Assembly (NCBI GenBank): GCA_028023455.1
Contig: JAQFVV010012434.1
Coordinates: 6,540,264-6,604,263, forward strand
From: Epiperipatus broadwayi
Lineage: Eukaryota; Onychophora; Udeonychophora; Euonychophora; Peripatidae
Direction of reading: 5' to 3'
DNA length: 64,000 nt
Under the pieces are notes generated by a model. That model ran no database searches and was not told where the DNA came from. It saw only the letters and a list, made by a program, of their open reading frames with translations. This document shows positions 1 through 11,760 of the stretch, in pieces. The translations under genes and the position numbers were made by a program. Each line of letters begins with the position of its first letter. The stretch's first letter is position 1.

Positions 1-1803
1 TGAAAATAACTGATACACTTTTGAAAACTGCAACAAAGATAGCTGGTAGAAAAAAGCAGCAATTGACCAATAAAATTTCTACTGAGACTAGAGAATTTAT
101 GAAGGACTATGAAGATATATAAAAATGATGCATTAAAAAGGATTGAATATCTCGAATTTTGTAAAATGGTATGGAAAAGAGTTGAAAATGATATAAGAAA
201 ATATAACTGAAATAGCAAGGAAAGCTGTAGAAGAGAATAAAAGTCTTAAGAATGTAACACAACATTTTGGTATTGGTAGGAAATTTATATCTGCATTAAG
301 AAAAAAAGATTGAATTATTACTAAAAAGAGAGATGACATCATGAAATGGGTAGAAGACTTTTATCAAGAATTATATAGTAATAAAGAACAAGTATCTCTT
401 ATATCTATTACATCTTCTGAATTGCCCAGAATTTTAAATGAAGAAGTGAGTCATGCAATTAAATGTATGAAGAAAGGAAAGACTCCTAATGATGGAATTA
501 TAATTGATATATTAAAAGAAGCAGGTGAAGAAATAAATTTTTTTTTAGCAAAGTTATATACCAAGTGTCTAAATTATAAAGATGTACCAGAATTGGAAGA
601 ATGCAGTATTAATATTAATATTTTAAAAAGGTGATAAAGAAGATATTAGAAATTACAGACCTATCAGCCTTTTATCAGTTTTATACAAAATTTTTACCAA
701 GATAATTACAACTCATCTACAGAGAACTTTGGATTTCCACCAACCAAGAGAACAAGCTAGATTTAAAAGTAGTTTTAATACAGTAGATCATATTCAGGTA
801 TTGAGAGAAGTTATAGAAAGGACAAATGAATATGAGTTGCCATTATGCTTTAGATTTGTAGATTATGAAAAGGCCTTTGATTTTATAAACATTTCTTCAG
901 TGATTAAAACATTGGATCATCAAGTTATAGATACAGGATATTGTCATATTTTAAAGAATATTTATAAAAATGCAACAGCAACAATTAGATTACATAATGC
1001 TACTGGGAAAGTCAACATTGAAAAGGGTGTGTAAGATAGGGTGACTATATATCCAAAAATTTTTACAGCAGTGCTGCAAGAAGTATTTTGTGGATTAAAA
1101 TGGGAAGCTAAAGGAATGAAAGTAAATGGAGATTGTTTAAGTCATGTAGATTTTGCAGATGATGTAGGTGATTTTGCAAATAATGCTTTAGAGCTGCTGG
1201 AAATGTAGGAGTTATCAGATGAAAGTAGGACTAAAGATAAATGTTAAAAAGACTAAAGTAATGTTTAATGGATTTTCTCAAAATTTAAAAATTAAGATTG
1301 ATTATGATGAGTTAGAAAAAGTTAACAGTTACAAATACCTTGGTCAGATTATTAATACAGATGGAAACAATGGTCGGAATTTATCATAGAATTAAACTTA
1401 GTTGGAGTGCTTTTGATAGAAATAACTTGATACTAAAACTTCAGATCATTCAAAGAAGTATGGAGAGATGCATGTTGGAAGTAACAAGAAGAGATTGAAA
1501 ATGCTATATATGGGTAAGAGAACAAACAGGTGTTACTGATCTCATTGAAAAAATTAAAAGACTGAAGTGTAGTTGCGCTGGACATATTGCTAGAAGAGAT
1601 AATAATAGATGGACAATTGAAATCTTAAACTGGATTCCAAGAGTTTGTAAAAGACCCAGAAAGAGACCACATGTGAGATGGATGGATGAAATAAGAAAGT
1701 GTGCAGGGGTGATGTGGAGAAGAGAAGCTAAAGATCGGAGGAGATCGATTGAACTTGGAGAGACCTTCATCCAGCAATGGATTGATAATGGCTGATAATA
1801 CTG
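1..1803 (+). mobile_element. RTE-type LINE, copy A (5' part outside window)
   Basis: Non-LTR retrotransposon whose 5' part lies beyond the left window edge. Its first bases match the segment starting near 63310 in copy C, which corresponds to the end of the endonuclease region, and its RT and 3' end match copy B on the minus strand. The 3' end falls near the words ttgataatggctgataata. Elements of this type move by target-primed reverse transcription using an APE-type endonuclease and an RT. This copy carries many stops and frameshifts and is dead. Family assignment rests on the RT motifs and the ATG/CAT-rich 3' end seen in sister copies. Confidence 0.85.
341..1795 (+). pseudogene. Reverse transcriptase of RTE copy A, disrupted
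   Basis: RT homology runs through at least three reading frames. Readable pieces are the N-terminal linker (341-634), the fingers and motif A block with FVDYEKAFDF (729-1034), a motif C region reading DFADD near 1150-1165, and the C-terminal tail near 1560-1790, which on the plus strand encodes a CAGHIARRDNNRW-like stretch typical of RTE proteins. A stop follows KGV at 1034, where copy B continues with RQGDSISP. Compared with copy B, the protein is broken near 634, 1034, 1200, 1370 and 1430. No function is expected. Confidence 0.85.
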
Positions 1804-2132
1804 AAACTTTTATGTAAGTTTGCATCTGACAAAATTGAGAATTTGGAAAATTATATTTGATATATTAAAATTTGGTTTTACTAAAACAGATATAGATATA
1901 TAGTGTTTTAAAAGAAAAATATATGTGAATGCAAAAATTAAAAATGATAAAAAATGGAAGCTGCTACCATGTGTACTAACTTTTGGAAATAAAATTGAAA
2001 TGATATAAAAAGATAAGTTCATTATTGGTTTCAAGACATCTATGAGTTTGAATAAATTGATAAATAATATAAAAGATAAAGCAAATAAATTGGACCAGTC
2101 TAATGTTGCATATGTGATAAGATGTAGCCAAT

Positions 2133-2576
2133 TAGATTGCTCATATATAGAGTGGATTCGAACCCAGGATTTCAAGCCCCCTTCAGTTATCTAATCTATC
2201 ATAAATTAATACATATGACACATGTGAAAAAGATAAATGATCTCCAATATACGTGTTTTATGCTGAACCAGCACTTATCAGTTGGTCCAGATCATTTCTC
2301 ATACGTACATATAATCAGTGCTCAGGTTAAATTGATAGTCAATCTTTAAACTTTAACGGACAGACTTCAATATACTCCACCATCCATTAAAAATCTGATG
2401 ATGGTATGCCCAAAATTTTTGATGATGCCAATAAAATTGTCATGCCGATGTTGACATTAAGTCATTCTGATCTCTCATGTATAGGACCTTGACCATTTAA
2501 ATACAAGGAAAAGAGATGAGCAGGATACAGGCTGAATCTGTAAAATTTAAAAACAGGTATATTTTATATCCCTAGA
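2133..2576 (-). repeat. tRNA-derived SINE-like unit (full unit)
   Basis: A unit of about 440 bp, recognised because the same sequence recurs immediately to the right and at 53.5-54.9 kb. Read on the minus strand it contains GGTTCGAATCC at 2154-2164, an exact match to the Pol III B-box consensus GGTTCGANTCC, with an A-box-like region about 20 bases upstream. The rest of the unit has no tRNA resemblance. Short ORFs across it are chance. The tandem arrangement is unusual for a SINE, so a satellite that captured a tRNA head is the alternative. Confidence 0.65.
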
Positions 2577-2705
2577 ATTTAGATGCAATTAGAGTGGATT
2601 TGAACCCAGACTTTCAAGATTCCTTCAGCTATCCAATCTATCTCATACAACCAATACACATGACTACACACATGTGAAAAAGATAAATAATCTTCAATAT
2701 ACATG
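2577..2705 (-). repeat. tRNA-derived SINE-like unit, promoter part only
   Basis: A second, partial unit abutting the first in the same orientation. On the minus strand it shows an A-box candidate TAGCTGAAGG (2632-2641) and a B-box GGTTCAAATCC (2596-2606), about 25 bases apart, the arrangement of an internal Pol III promoter. It stops near 2705 where similarity to the other units is lost. Confidence 0.6.
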
Positions 2706-3250
2706 TAAATGTAATAAAAACGTAACTTAAAGATTGTGAAACATTGATTAGTGTCCAAGCAGGTTATACCCTTTATGTAATTATTATTTGTATTATTATT
2801 GCTGTTGTTTTTTAAAGATCATTTAGTGTATAAGTAATCATATAGAAATATAATTAACCAAAAGAAAATTTTTAAAAATCTAAATTTACATTTAAATAAT
2901 TATAATAATTTTTTATTTATTAATTTGTTTTTGTTTGTCTATAAATGATCAGTAGGCAAACTGGACAATTTAACATTTTTTAAATATTTTGTCTATTGGA
3001 GACAAGAAATAAATAAATATTTTGTTTGTGGTCCAAAATGTGTAATTCGTAACACCATGATACAGGCAAAACAAATAGAATATTTTATAATACATTGAAT
3101 TAAGCTATTAAAGCATCTTATTTAATGTTTGTTATTTATTTTGTAAATAAAATTGTTTATTATTAAATTTGGTCAATAGTTTGATTTGATTTGGTAGGTA
3201 TATGATATATTAATAATTAGAAGTTTTTTGCTATTACAAACATTTAAAAT
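2706..3250. other. Non-coding AT-rich stretch
   Basis: No supported gene or element. Very AT-rich, with short homopolymers and scattered AATAAA words. I see no repeat shared with the rest of the window. Confidence 0.5.
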
Positions 3251-3729
3251 TTAAAACAGGCAAAACTCACTATATATTGCCACACACAGCAAGCTAGAGT
3301 AATCAATGGATGCCAGAAGGCCTGTGCATAAAATCCCCATCTAGTGCCTACTCATCTAATATCCCCCGACTAGTTTCTGGCTTATGGCCTTCGTCATTGA
3401 GGAGCCTTGGATCTGAGAGCACTGCATCTAGATCTTAGGATCTAGTGCAACTCTCCAGCAACCACCATTTATCTCCATTTAACTACAAAACTATGAGTCT
3501 TAAACTGAAAACATCTTAATGTTTTCAATCCAAGCCCATTAGCTTATATAGTCATATGGGTCTGAACACAGTTCAGTACCCATACATTTTGGTGTCTTTG
3601 GTTCTTTAATAACCATAGCCACCACTATCCTATTACGCAGAATTGGTTTTAAGCCAATAAACATCACATGACAAACACCTCATGCTTGCTGGGTGTGGCA
3701 ATATATACAGTGAGTTTTGCCTGTTTTAA
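3251..3729. mobile_element. TTAA-flanked MITE, complete copy (471 bp)
   Basis: The element 3255-3725 begins AACAGGCAAAACTCAC and ends with the reverse complement of that sequence. Terminal inverted repeats extend about 40 bases with one small indel. TTAA lies directly outside at 3251-3254 and 3726-3729. TTAA target duplication is the signature of piggyBac-type transposases, so this is probably a non-autonomous element mobilised by such an enzyme. It carries no coding sequence. Two more copies start with the same TTAA|AACAGGC junction at 55160 and 55614. Confidence 0.8.
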
Positions 3730-6700
3730 CAATAGTTATACACAAGCATAAGAGGGTGGTCATGTGATGTTTATTAGCATTTAAAATTTAATAAGTGAGT
3801 GAATATGAATAATGTTTTCAAAGACATCAATTGGTATTATTCAAACATAGAAATTAATTAATAAATTATTGATATAAATTTTTATAAAGTTATCAAACTT
3901 AAACAATTTCATTCACTCTTTAAAATTATAAATTTCACATAATAATAAAAGGTTTATTGTATGGATGAATCCCAAATTAGGTGATTAGTTAATATATCTG
4001 TTATAAATTTTCAAATACATTATTTTATACTGCTTGGCATTCAGTCAAGTTGATACTTGTGTGACATATATTTTTACTAAATTGTATTTTTATTCATTGT
4101 AGATTTTGAATTCCTTTATTAGTAGACCTTAAATAAAACTTTTATTTAATTTTTTTCCATCATAGATTTGGTTTACTTAATTTGTGTAACTCTTTTAATT
4201 TTAACTAACCCATTTATAGTATTATAGATTTGGTATTGTATTACAGATTTTGTGATCCAAAGTCTCTCTCTTGTTCATTTTATACTGTTACAGATTTGGC
4301 TTGTCCAAAGATGTGCATTAGCAAGAGCCTCTCTCTTATTTCACTTTTATACTGTTACAATATATATCGTGCATGTTGTTTAAGATATTAATTCCAGCAT
4401 GAATGAAATGCTACATAAATTTTTATAAATAAAATTATCAATATTGAAAATTCACTTGTATTGTTAAAGGAAGAAAAATTCAATTAATTATTTGTTTGTT
4501 TAAATAAAAAATTCAAAAGAAAATGATTATTATTATAATTTTTTAATCAAGAAAAATAACTGAATAAATTAATCTTCTTAAGTTAAATAAAACAATATGC
4601 TAACTTGAGAACATGCTGAAAAAATCTTGATAGAGGATTTCAGGAAAGAAGTATGAATTCATGGAAGAATGCAAAGAAATAACAATATCAGTATAATCTT
4701 GAAGAATTATTTATTCATGATCTCATGAAATTATATAGAATTAATATTTAGAGAAAGTTTTTTTTTTTAAAAAAAAGGAAAAAAACACTAACTTTATTAT
4801 TAGAAAATAATTTATTTTTAAAAAAATATTGTTTAATTAACATTTAGAAAAATATAACTGGATAAATACATAGAAATGAATTCAGATTAAGCTTTCTTTG
4901 TATATGATGATCTTTGATGTATTTATTACTATAATTATTTTATATCAGTTAATAAATATAATCTAAAATAGTAATATTCATATACTTTTTTATGAAAACA
5001 TAAATGGAAAAGAATTATATTTTGTTAAAATAATGAGTTAAACCTATCTGTAATTTAAAGACAAAGAATTAAGTAATTGAAATATTTTAAATATTACAAA
5101 ATTCATATGTTTACCTATAAGAATATCCATATTTAGTCAGCTAGAATTCATATATTTAATTGGACAAACATATAATTAAGTCATTTTATTATACTTATTG
5201 TTTTCCCATTAATTTAATAATTCAATACCCATGTTTGTAATTAAACCAGAATCCAATTAAATAGTCTATTTATACTACACAAGAAAAATTTATTTTAACT
5301 GTTATTAATCAATTTCCTTATTCATTAATAAAATAATTATTATTTATGAATTATAATAAATTTGTTTAAATACATGATGAAATATTTGTCTTACTTATAT
5401 CCTGTTATACATTTAACAGTCTCCTGATATGCATTAAACTAATTGGACAATAATAAAGAGTGCCATTACTGCAAAGAGTCACCTTTAAAATTCAAACATT
5501 TATGGATGTTATACTGTTACTACTTTATTTAGAGACTTATATAAATAGTACGAAATGGGTCTAAACATGAACATCATCACAGTCACAACTAAATATTTTT
5601 AGTGTGCCAGTTTGAAGCAGAATATAAATAATTTATAGATAGCAGAGCAAGTATCCTCCTTTTTCCACACATGCATATAAACAATGTATGTATATGTGCA
5701 ACTTTACTTTCTGTTATCAATGACTGTTCTATATCATCAATCCTCAGCTGTGATTGAATGTACTTTCATTTTTATTATGTTGCTATATAAATGATAAAAA
5801 TACTATGAATGACATATATATATATTGTAATGGTTCAAACTGGCTTACTGAAATTCACAATACTAAAACTGTTTCATGTCCAATGATTGAATGTCATATG
5901 TAACGGGATGAGCAAGATTGTTTTATAGATATGTAAGTCAATGTCTAATGGTTGGCTGCACCATATATAACAGGATGGTATTAATATATGATTCAATTCC
6001 ATGTGACTGGAAATCATATATAACTAAATGATCTATTTCTTCAATAGGGATACATCTCATTATGATCATTAATTTAACTAATTCAGTTGACATAATCATA
6101 AGAGTATTAACAGTTAAACAGAAGGAAATTTGACTTAACATGCCTTCTCCCATTTACCCTCTACTTGGTTCATGTTATTCCATGGTAGTCGAACTCAAGA
6201 AGAATATGCATGGGGTCTATTTCAGGATATGGTTGTATCATGTTTGCATGCAAATTATATATATATGGTGTGATGTGATGAATTGTGGAGCAGATAAATA
6301 GCAATGACTTCCTTTATTATAATAAATGTTTAATAAAATTATTAACAGTAACAGATTTTGTTCATAATTATATTTCAATATTAAATATGAGTTTTACAAT
6401 TATCTGAAGATTGTATAATCATTCATTTCCCAAACTTATTAATATAAATTTTATAACACAAAAGAAATTAATACTTTCATCCAAATTATTATATATCTGT
6501 TCTAACTAATTTTCCTCTCATTAGCTTTCTCTTGTTTTTACTTATGGTAAATTTATCTACAGATTAGGATTTTTGTAAGGATTTCTTTATGATACGATAA
6601 TATAATAGGAAAGATCAGTCATCCAAGTATTTTAATCATATATCCCAAATAACAATTATTTAATAAATAAGTTAGTTTTAACAAACATTTAGCATTAACA

Positions 6701-7613
6701 TTGCAATTGTCATAATATATATATTGAGCATTACGTAAAATAATAAACTCTTATTTTTAGTCTATAAATAGTCAAACTTATTGTTAAGCAAGCTGGGGAG
6801 ATCTATATCTCCATTTTATTATTATTTCTGACCATCTCTTCTATATAAATCTAATTTACTATTGGATGAAATTCACCTATTATGAAGAGAAACTAGCATA
6901 ATAAGAAAAAAAAAAAGAAAATTTTATATATATATTAATCCCGAGTAGTTAAACTGAAGTTTAAATTATCAACAATTCATATTGGCAAATGTTGAAAGAA
7001 TTTTCTTTTAGGACACCCTACTATCTCACATACAGTTCAAAGCGGAAAATGGAAAATTTGCAACGTCTATCGGCCATTTTTGGTCATATTTTCACTATTT
7101 TATGCTTATTTTATCATAAATTTGTAGCTTTATCAGTATTTAAATTTTAATTCTAAAAAAAATCCACTATTGGCAGTATTTTTTGAAAAAAATCAATTTC
7201 TGATTGTGGTCTATTGTATATAGTCCTGCCTCTTTTTCCTTATAAAGTGCTGCAAAGCACTGTCAACTTTGGCTATTGTTCTCCAAGCATTTCTAACTGT
7301 CAAAATCAAACCAAAATGTTTTATAATGGGCTGTGCTAATTGCTCTAACAAGCTTATTGATAAATGCCAGCAAGAGAAAGCATTTAAAAATCTCTATTTA
7401 GAAACCACACCCTAATCTCAGATCAATGGTCTCATGCTTTGGCACTTCTCAATGAAGCACTAGAGTAGTTTCAGACATTAGATCTAAAAATAACAACTCA
7501 AAGCCAGCATTTATCTAAAAGGTATCTATTGAGTGGAAAATCTGAAATTTTTAGACATTACATCTTCAAACCCAGTATCCAACTCAAATAGCTATATGAG
7601 GCTATACTCATAC
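3730..7613. other. Long non-coding AT-rich stretch
   Basis: No supported gene. Two small degenerate direct repeats occur near 4255-4375, each containing the words ctctctctt and tatactgttaca. Around 5820-6240 the words catatataac and related motifs recur loosely. 7010-7600 is somewhat less AT-rich and was checked for a decayed ORF without a recognisable result. The 71-residue ORF at 5938-6153 has no family signature. Confidence 0.5.
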
Positions 7614-7945
7614 TTTTTTACATTCATAATTAAGTTTTTATATTAATTTACCTAAATAAAAAGTTTGATTCAAAAATTTTTAAATTTTACAAGAAGAATC
7701 ATCAAGGAAAAGTGAATAGCACAGGACCACTATTCAAAACAAGTAAATAATGTTGACCGCTATTGCTTTCATAATAGATTTTGAACATGAATAAATATAT
7801 TTTTCAAAATTTTTTACATTCATAATTAAGTTTTTACATTAGTTTACTTAAATATAACTTTGATTTGAAAATTTTTAAATTTTACAAGGGAAAGTGAATA
7901 GCTCTTGACTGCTATTCAAATCAAGTGAATAATGTTGACCACTAT
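7614..7945. repeat. Direct repeat, period about 196 bp
   Basis: The word ttttttacattcataatt occurs at 7614 and again at 7810. The two copies remain aligned through aatttttaaattttacaag, the word aagtgaatagc, and a final block reading aatgttgacc(g/a)ctatt. The second copy is slightly shorter because of a small deletion. Two copies only; no coding content. Confidence 0.75.
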
Positions 7946-8324
7946 TTGCGCATCAATGACATTCGGTGATAGCTAAAATGCAACTATTTTTCATAAATAT
8001 TTATGGATTTTTATGATTACTTTTTACACTATATTGACTAATAATGTGGCTAGATTTAGATTTTTATTTAAAATATTTAATTTTAGATGAAGAAAAGACA
8101 ACAGAAGTGAATAATCTGCTATCATAATTTCTAAGACACAAGAAATCATCAGTGGTTTCGCATAATGATTTGTTGAAATATAATTTTTTTGTTTTACTGC
8201 AGGCTATTTTTCATGTTTTTCTTATATTTTTTTTCAGTTATTTTAAATTTTTCATTACATTTAACCAATTTGAATGTAAAACAATCCTATTTTTAGAAGT
8301 TAAATTAAAACAATTCTGATTATT

Positions 8325-8868
8325 AAATTAAAAGTTAACTGTGATAAAACACAGTTGCTGAAGCTTTAAACATAAAATTATAACAATAAAGCTGAGCGCT
8401 TTCGGGGGACTTAAGTCTTCATAATCATAGCTCAATACAAAATAAATACAAAATATAAACACTATTCACAAGCAAAATGCGTATCTCAAATAAGATGTAA
8501 ACTAAATCTAAATAAATAAAGTACAATATAAGTAAATAAATATTATAATGTCCATATTTTAGAAATATTAAAACAAGAATCCTTTCTATTAATAGCATTG
8601 GGATTACCAGCTATAAAACAAGCTTCTTTAACCTTACGCTTTACGTATATGGACATTATAATATTTATTTATATTGTATTTTATTTATTTAGATTTAGTT
8701 TATATCTTATTTGAGATACGCATTTTGCTTGTTAATAGTGTTTATATTTTGTATTGAGTTATGATTATGGAGGCTTAAGTCCTCCGAAAGTGTTCAGCTT
8801 TATTGTTATAATTTTATGTTTAAAGCTTCATCAACTGTGTTTTATCACAGTTAATTTTTAATTTATTG
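8325..8868 (-). mobile_element. Penelope-like element remnant: inverted 3' ends around a GIY-YIG tail
   Basis: A near-perfect inverted repeat: arm 8325-8557, centre of about 90 bases, arm 8647-8868. The centre read on the minus strand encodes the C-terminus of a PLE protein. The left arm is that element's 3' untranslated and terminal region, and the right arm is an inverted second copy of it. PLE insertions are known for partial tandem and inverted terminal blocks, which explains the layout. Both arms carry the PLE-end signature of a hairpin followed by GAAAG (8786-8790 on plus; complementary at 8399-8403), then an A/T-rich run containing AATAAA. Confidence 0.78.
8540..8650 (-). pseudogene. 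C-terminal tail of a PLE GIY-YIG endonuclease
   Basis: On the minus strand this reads VKRKVKEACFI, then AINRKDSCFNISKIWTL and a stop. The same pattern (IKRKIREAYYI, SINRRDTCFDISKRWTI) ends the PLE protein at 44185. The reading frame is open across the piece. Only about 35 residues survive: the catalytic GIY-YIG core and the RT are absent. The inverted arm starts within the IWTL codons, so the duplicated block begins at the very end of the ORF. Confidence 0.78.
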
Positions 8869-9789
8869 ATTTTTGTTGAAGTATATACATACATTCTTTT
8901 TAATTCTGATTATTATACATTAATATATTTGAGAAAGGAAACTGGCTAGATCCATATTTAACAAATCAAATCGCTCAAATTTTTACTCAATCTGGCCAAT
9001 AAGGAAATTCATTAGACAAAATGTTAAATTACCTTAGCTTCCTCTAGTATTGTAATTTGTCCATGTCGTTTTATAAAATATTTATTAAATTACAGTTTTA
9101 AATTACCTATAAATAACTATTTTCTAGAGCTGGTCCCGAATTTTTAAAAAAATGCAAGAAAAAAAAATTATTGTTTTAAAATTATATTAAAATATATTTG
9201 ATGTAAATTTTACAAAAAAAAAAAAAAAAAGAAATTATGCAGTCAACTTTCAGATGCCTTGCGGTTGCAGTCGAAGTTTTGGACACCCCTGATCTACAGT
9301 ATTTCTAAAAAGTTTCCTTGGTTTATTGTAGTGTATTTTTGCTGTTCTGTTCAGCATGGATGGGTAAATGCTGATCTTAATTGAAACTAAAATCTAACAT
9401 TTATGGTTATATTCATCTCCACGATGTCTTCTTCCTTTTAGCCAGACATAACTACATAATTCTGTTGATAAATTTGCTTGATGATTTTGCTTTTATAAAG
9501 AGTTAATAATAGATTTTTAATTTAACAGCCTCGCATTATGATTGAACTGATTTTTTAATTTTGATGCTGAAATTCACTCTTGTTAGGAATAAAATATTTC
9601 CAGTATTTGTAAAATAAACTTTTACAACATGTATGATTTATTTGTATTGATTCAAGCATTTTTTTCATTATCTCCCTTTATTATTTTCTTCTTTGGGGAT
9701 ATGATGTTTCAATGGCTGTTGTTCAATGGTTTTGAATAGTGGGTTCGAAATTAGATTTTTCTAAAATGCATATTGAATAGCCAGTCATG
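8869..9789. other. Non-coding stretch
   Basis: AT-rich, with an A-run near 9217-9231. The segment ending ttttggacacccctg near 9290 resembles one end of a hAT-type element, but no partner end was found, so it is not called. Nothing else is recognisable. Confidence 0.45.
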
Positions 9790-9794
9790 TTTTC

Positions 9795-10459
9795 TGCTAA
9801 ATGTGTGTATATGTGTGTATATACAAAATACGTTTAACTAGTAATAAAAATAAATGTAAAACTAACGGATTGCTAATATTGTAAATAATTAAATGATATA
9901 TTAACGCTAAACTAAAAAGTAATTTATCAAGAAGAATTAGATAATGTAGACAAAGCCATTGCTTAAAATAGACAATGCTAAGGGCGTGGCATTATCTAAT
10001 CAGGGATCGTATAGGAACAAAAGATGACCACCATGTGGACAGTGGATGGCAAATGTCGGGAGGCTACTCCAAAATCAAGGTGTGACAAGTAATGGATCTA
10101 ATATTGAACTGAGAGATGACACTTGCTAAGTGAAGCTCTTGAAAGGTAGATGTGCCATTTCCTCTGATGCTCCAGTCAGCTCCTTCACTTACCCTTGTGG
10201 AGAGGTTTACCTCCGGATGTGCCAAAGTAAACCTAGGGAACTATAACAGGTTGTATCGATCTCATTATTTTGCTATGCTTTCAGGCCCCTTATTTATATA
10301 TAATAATAGCATGTGTATATTAGTCATACTTTGTATATATTAATAGTGATTAACTCATATATAAACCTACTTTCCAGACTGCCTCATTAATTATTATATA
10401 TATATTGTGTTATTGATATTTGCAATCCAGCGAGCAATAGAGTGCAGCTGGACACCAAA
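9795..10459 (+). repeat. 5' LTR of gypsy element
   Basis: Begins TGCTAAATGTGTGT and matches 14452-15149 over its whole length. The 3' boundary is set by the end of similarity just after ggacac and by the primer-binding site that follows. It lacks an approximately 25-base segment present in the 3' LTR near 15030-15055. Small ORFs inside both LTRs are chance. Confidence 0.85.
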
Positions 10460-10460
10460 T

Positions 10461-10478
10461 TGGTGCAGTTACAGTTGA
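10461..10478 (+). promoter_or_regulatory. tRNA primer-binding site of gypsy element
   Basis: TGGTGCAGTTACAG follows the 5' LTR directly. The TGG start complements the CCA end of a tRNA, as expected for minus-strand primer binding. The priming tRNA was not identified. Confidence 0.65.
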
Positions 10479-10620
10479 TTACGAACCTCAACGGTCTAAT
10501 TCTCAGTAATAATAATCAATGCATTGACAGCCAAATACATTGGCGTCTAATTATTTGATTTCATGAGGAGATAAAACTAAGAAAAATATTATATTTTTGT
10601 TAAGTTAATTAAGTATCGTA

Positions 10621-11365
10621 ATGCAGCCGGCAATATCCGAATTTGACGTCAGAGAAGCAAGTGAATGGCCCCTGTACACCCAACAAATTGAAAAACTGTT
10701 AATTATTAACAGAGTAAAGGACGATAAAAGCAAAACAGCGACCTTATTCTGTTTCGCTGGAAAAGGAGTAATCCAGATCGCAAATAGGCTCTGTGAACCT
10801 AAAACCCTGGAAGAATTAACATTTGAACAGGTCAAAGATTGTCTGACCGACTATTTTAATCCTCGTGAGTCTAGACACATTTCCAGACTCCACTTTAGAA
10901 ATTGCCGCCAAGGCAAGAATGAGCGAACACAAGATTATGATACTGCCCTGCGGGAACTTGCAAAAAACTGCGTCTACGATTCATACCTGGAGGAAGCCCT
11001 CCTCGAACATTTTTTATGTGGAATGAGCAGTGACAGTCTGAGACAGCAGTTATTGGCAGATACAGATATTAACTATAAAGTAGCTATCAAACGTGGTATA
11101 GCTCACAAATTTGTGTTGCAGCAATCAAATGAATTTGTGGCCATGAAAATAGTGGACAATGATCATTATGAAGTCCACAAAGTTGACAAACCAGATAGAA
11201 AGGTGCCTGATCAAAGTGAAACAACAGACATTAAGAAAAAGTTGAATTAAGTGCTTTTGCTGTGGAAAACTAGGTCACATGGCACATGACTGTTTTTATA
11301 AAGACCAACACTGTAAACACTGCAATAAATTCGGCCACTGGGAAAAAATGTGCAGAAATAAAAAA
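10621..11365 (+). pseudogene. gypsy gag with two zinc knuckles, frameshifted
   Basis: The capsid-like part is open from the methionine at 10621 to the stop at 11250 (209 residues) and includes the FNPRESRHISRLHF region typical of gag in Ty3/gypsy elements. The nucleocapsid follows in another frame: CCHC knuckles CFCCGKLGHMAHDC and CKHCNKFGHWEKMC (about 11252-11350). The frameshift just before the first knuckle separates capsid from nucleocapsid. It could be a programmed shift, but because the other breaks in this copy are clearly damage, decay is the simpler reading. Confidence 0.85.
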
Positions 11366-11399
11366 TTCGATAATTATACAAAGAATAACAGCCAAGAGA

Positions 11400-11760
11400 G
11401 TGTTACGAGAAAACATAAACAAGAGGAATTTTTGGCAATTAATAATGTGTCTTCAGACCAATCACAGAAATTTGAAATAACTGTCAAAATTTGCGGAAAA
11501 CCCCTATCGATGGAAATTGACAGCGGTAGTGGGGTGTCTTTACTTTCCATTAAAGATTGGAAAACCATTGTGGCAGATATAAGACAGCCACCTAGATTTA
11601 TGCATACAAATCTGAAAGCTTAAGACATCAATGGTAATGCTATAAATATTAAAGAAGTAATTCAGGCTCCAATTACTTCAAACAATGCAAAAAAATAGTT
11701 ACATTGCCGTTATATATAGTAGATGGCCCTATAAATCCTCTTATTGGCCATGATTGGCTT
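11400..11760 (+). pseudogene. gypsy aspartic protease region
   Basis: The frame of the knuckles continues into a retropepsin-like segment with MEIDSGSGVSLL (about 11510-11545), where DSG is the catalytic motif. It stops at 11621-11623. The second half, with a PLYIVDGPINPLIGHDWL-like end, resumes in another frame at about 11704. In the family this enzyme cleaves the Gag-Pol polyprotein; here it is split. Confidence 0.82.

Noticed and set aside
2137-2349. ORF at 2137-2349 and similar ORFs at 53536-53739 and 54216-54428
   Set aside because: Their similarity to one another is explained by the SINE-like repeat; the frames are short and not conserved across units.
9121-9300. Possible hAT element ending ttttggacacccctg with flank atctacag
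   Set aside because: Only one end is visible. Another atctacag near 6556 is not followed by a CAGGGG end, so no element boundaries can be supported.
10152-10343. Small ORFs in both gypsy LTRs (10152-10343, 14816-15037) as a gene pair
   Set aside because: They are the two copies of the LTR sequence and diverge in frame; no protein family is recognisable.
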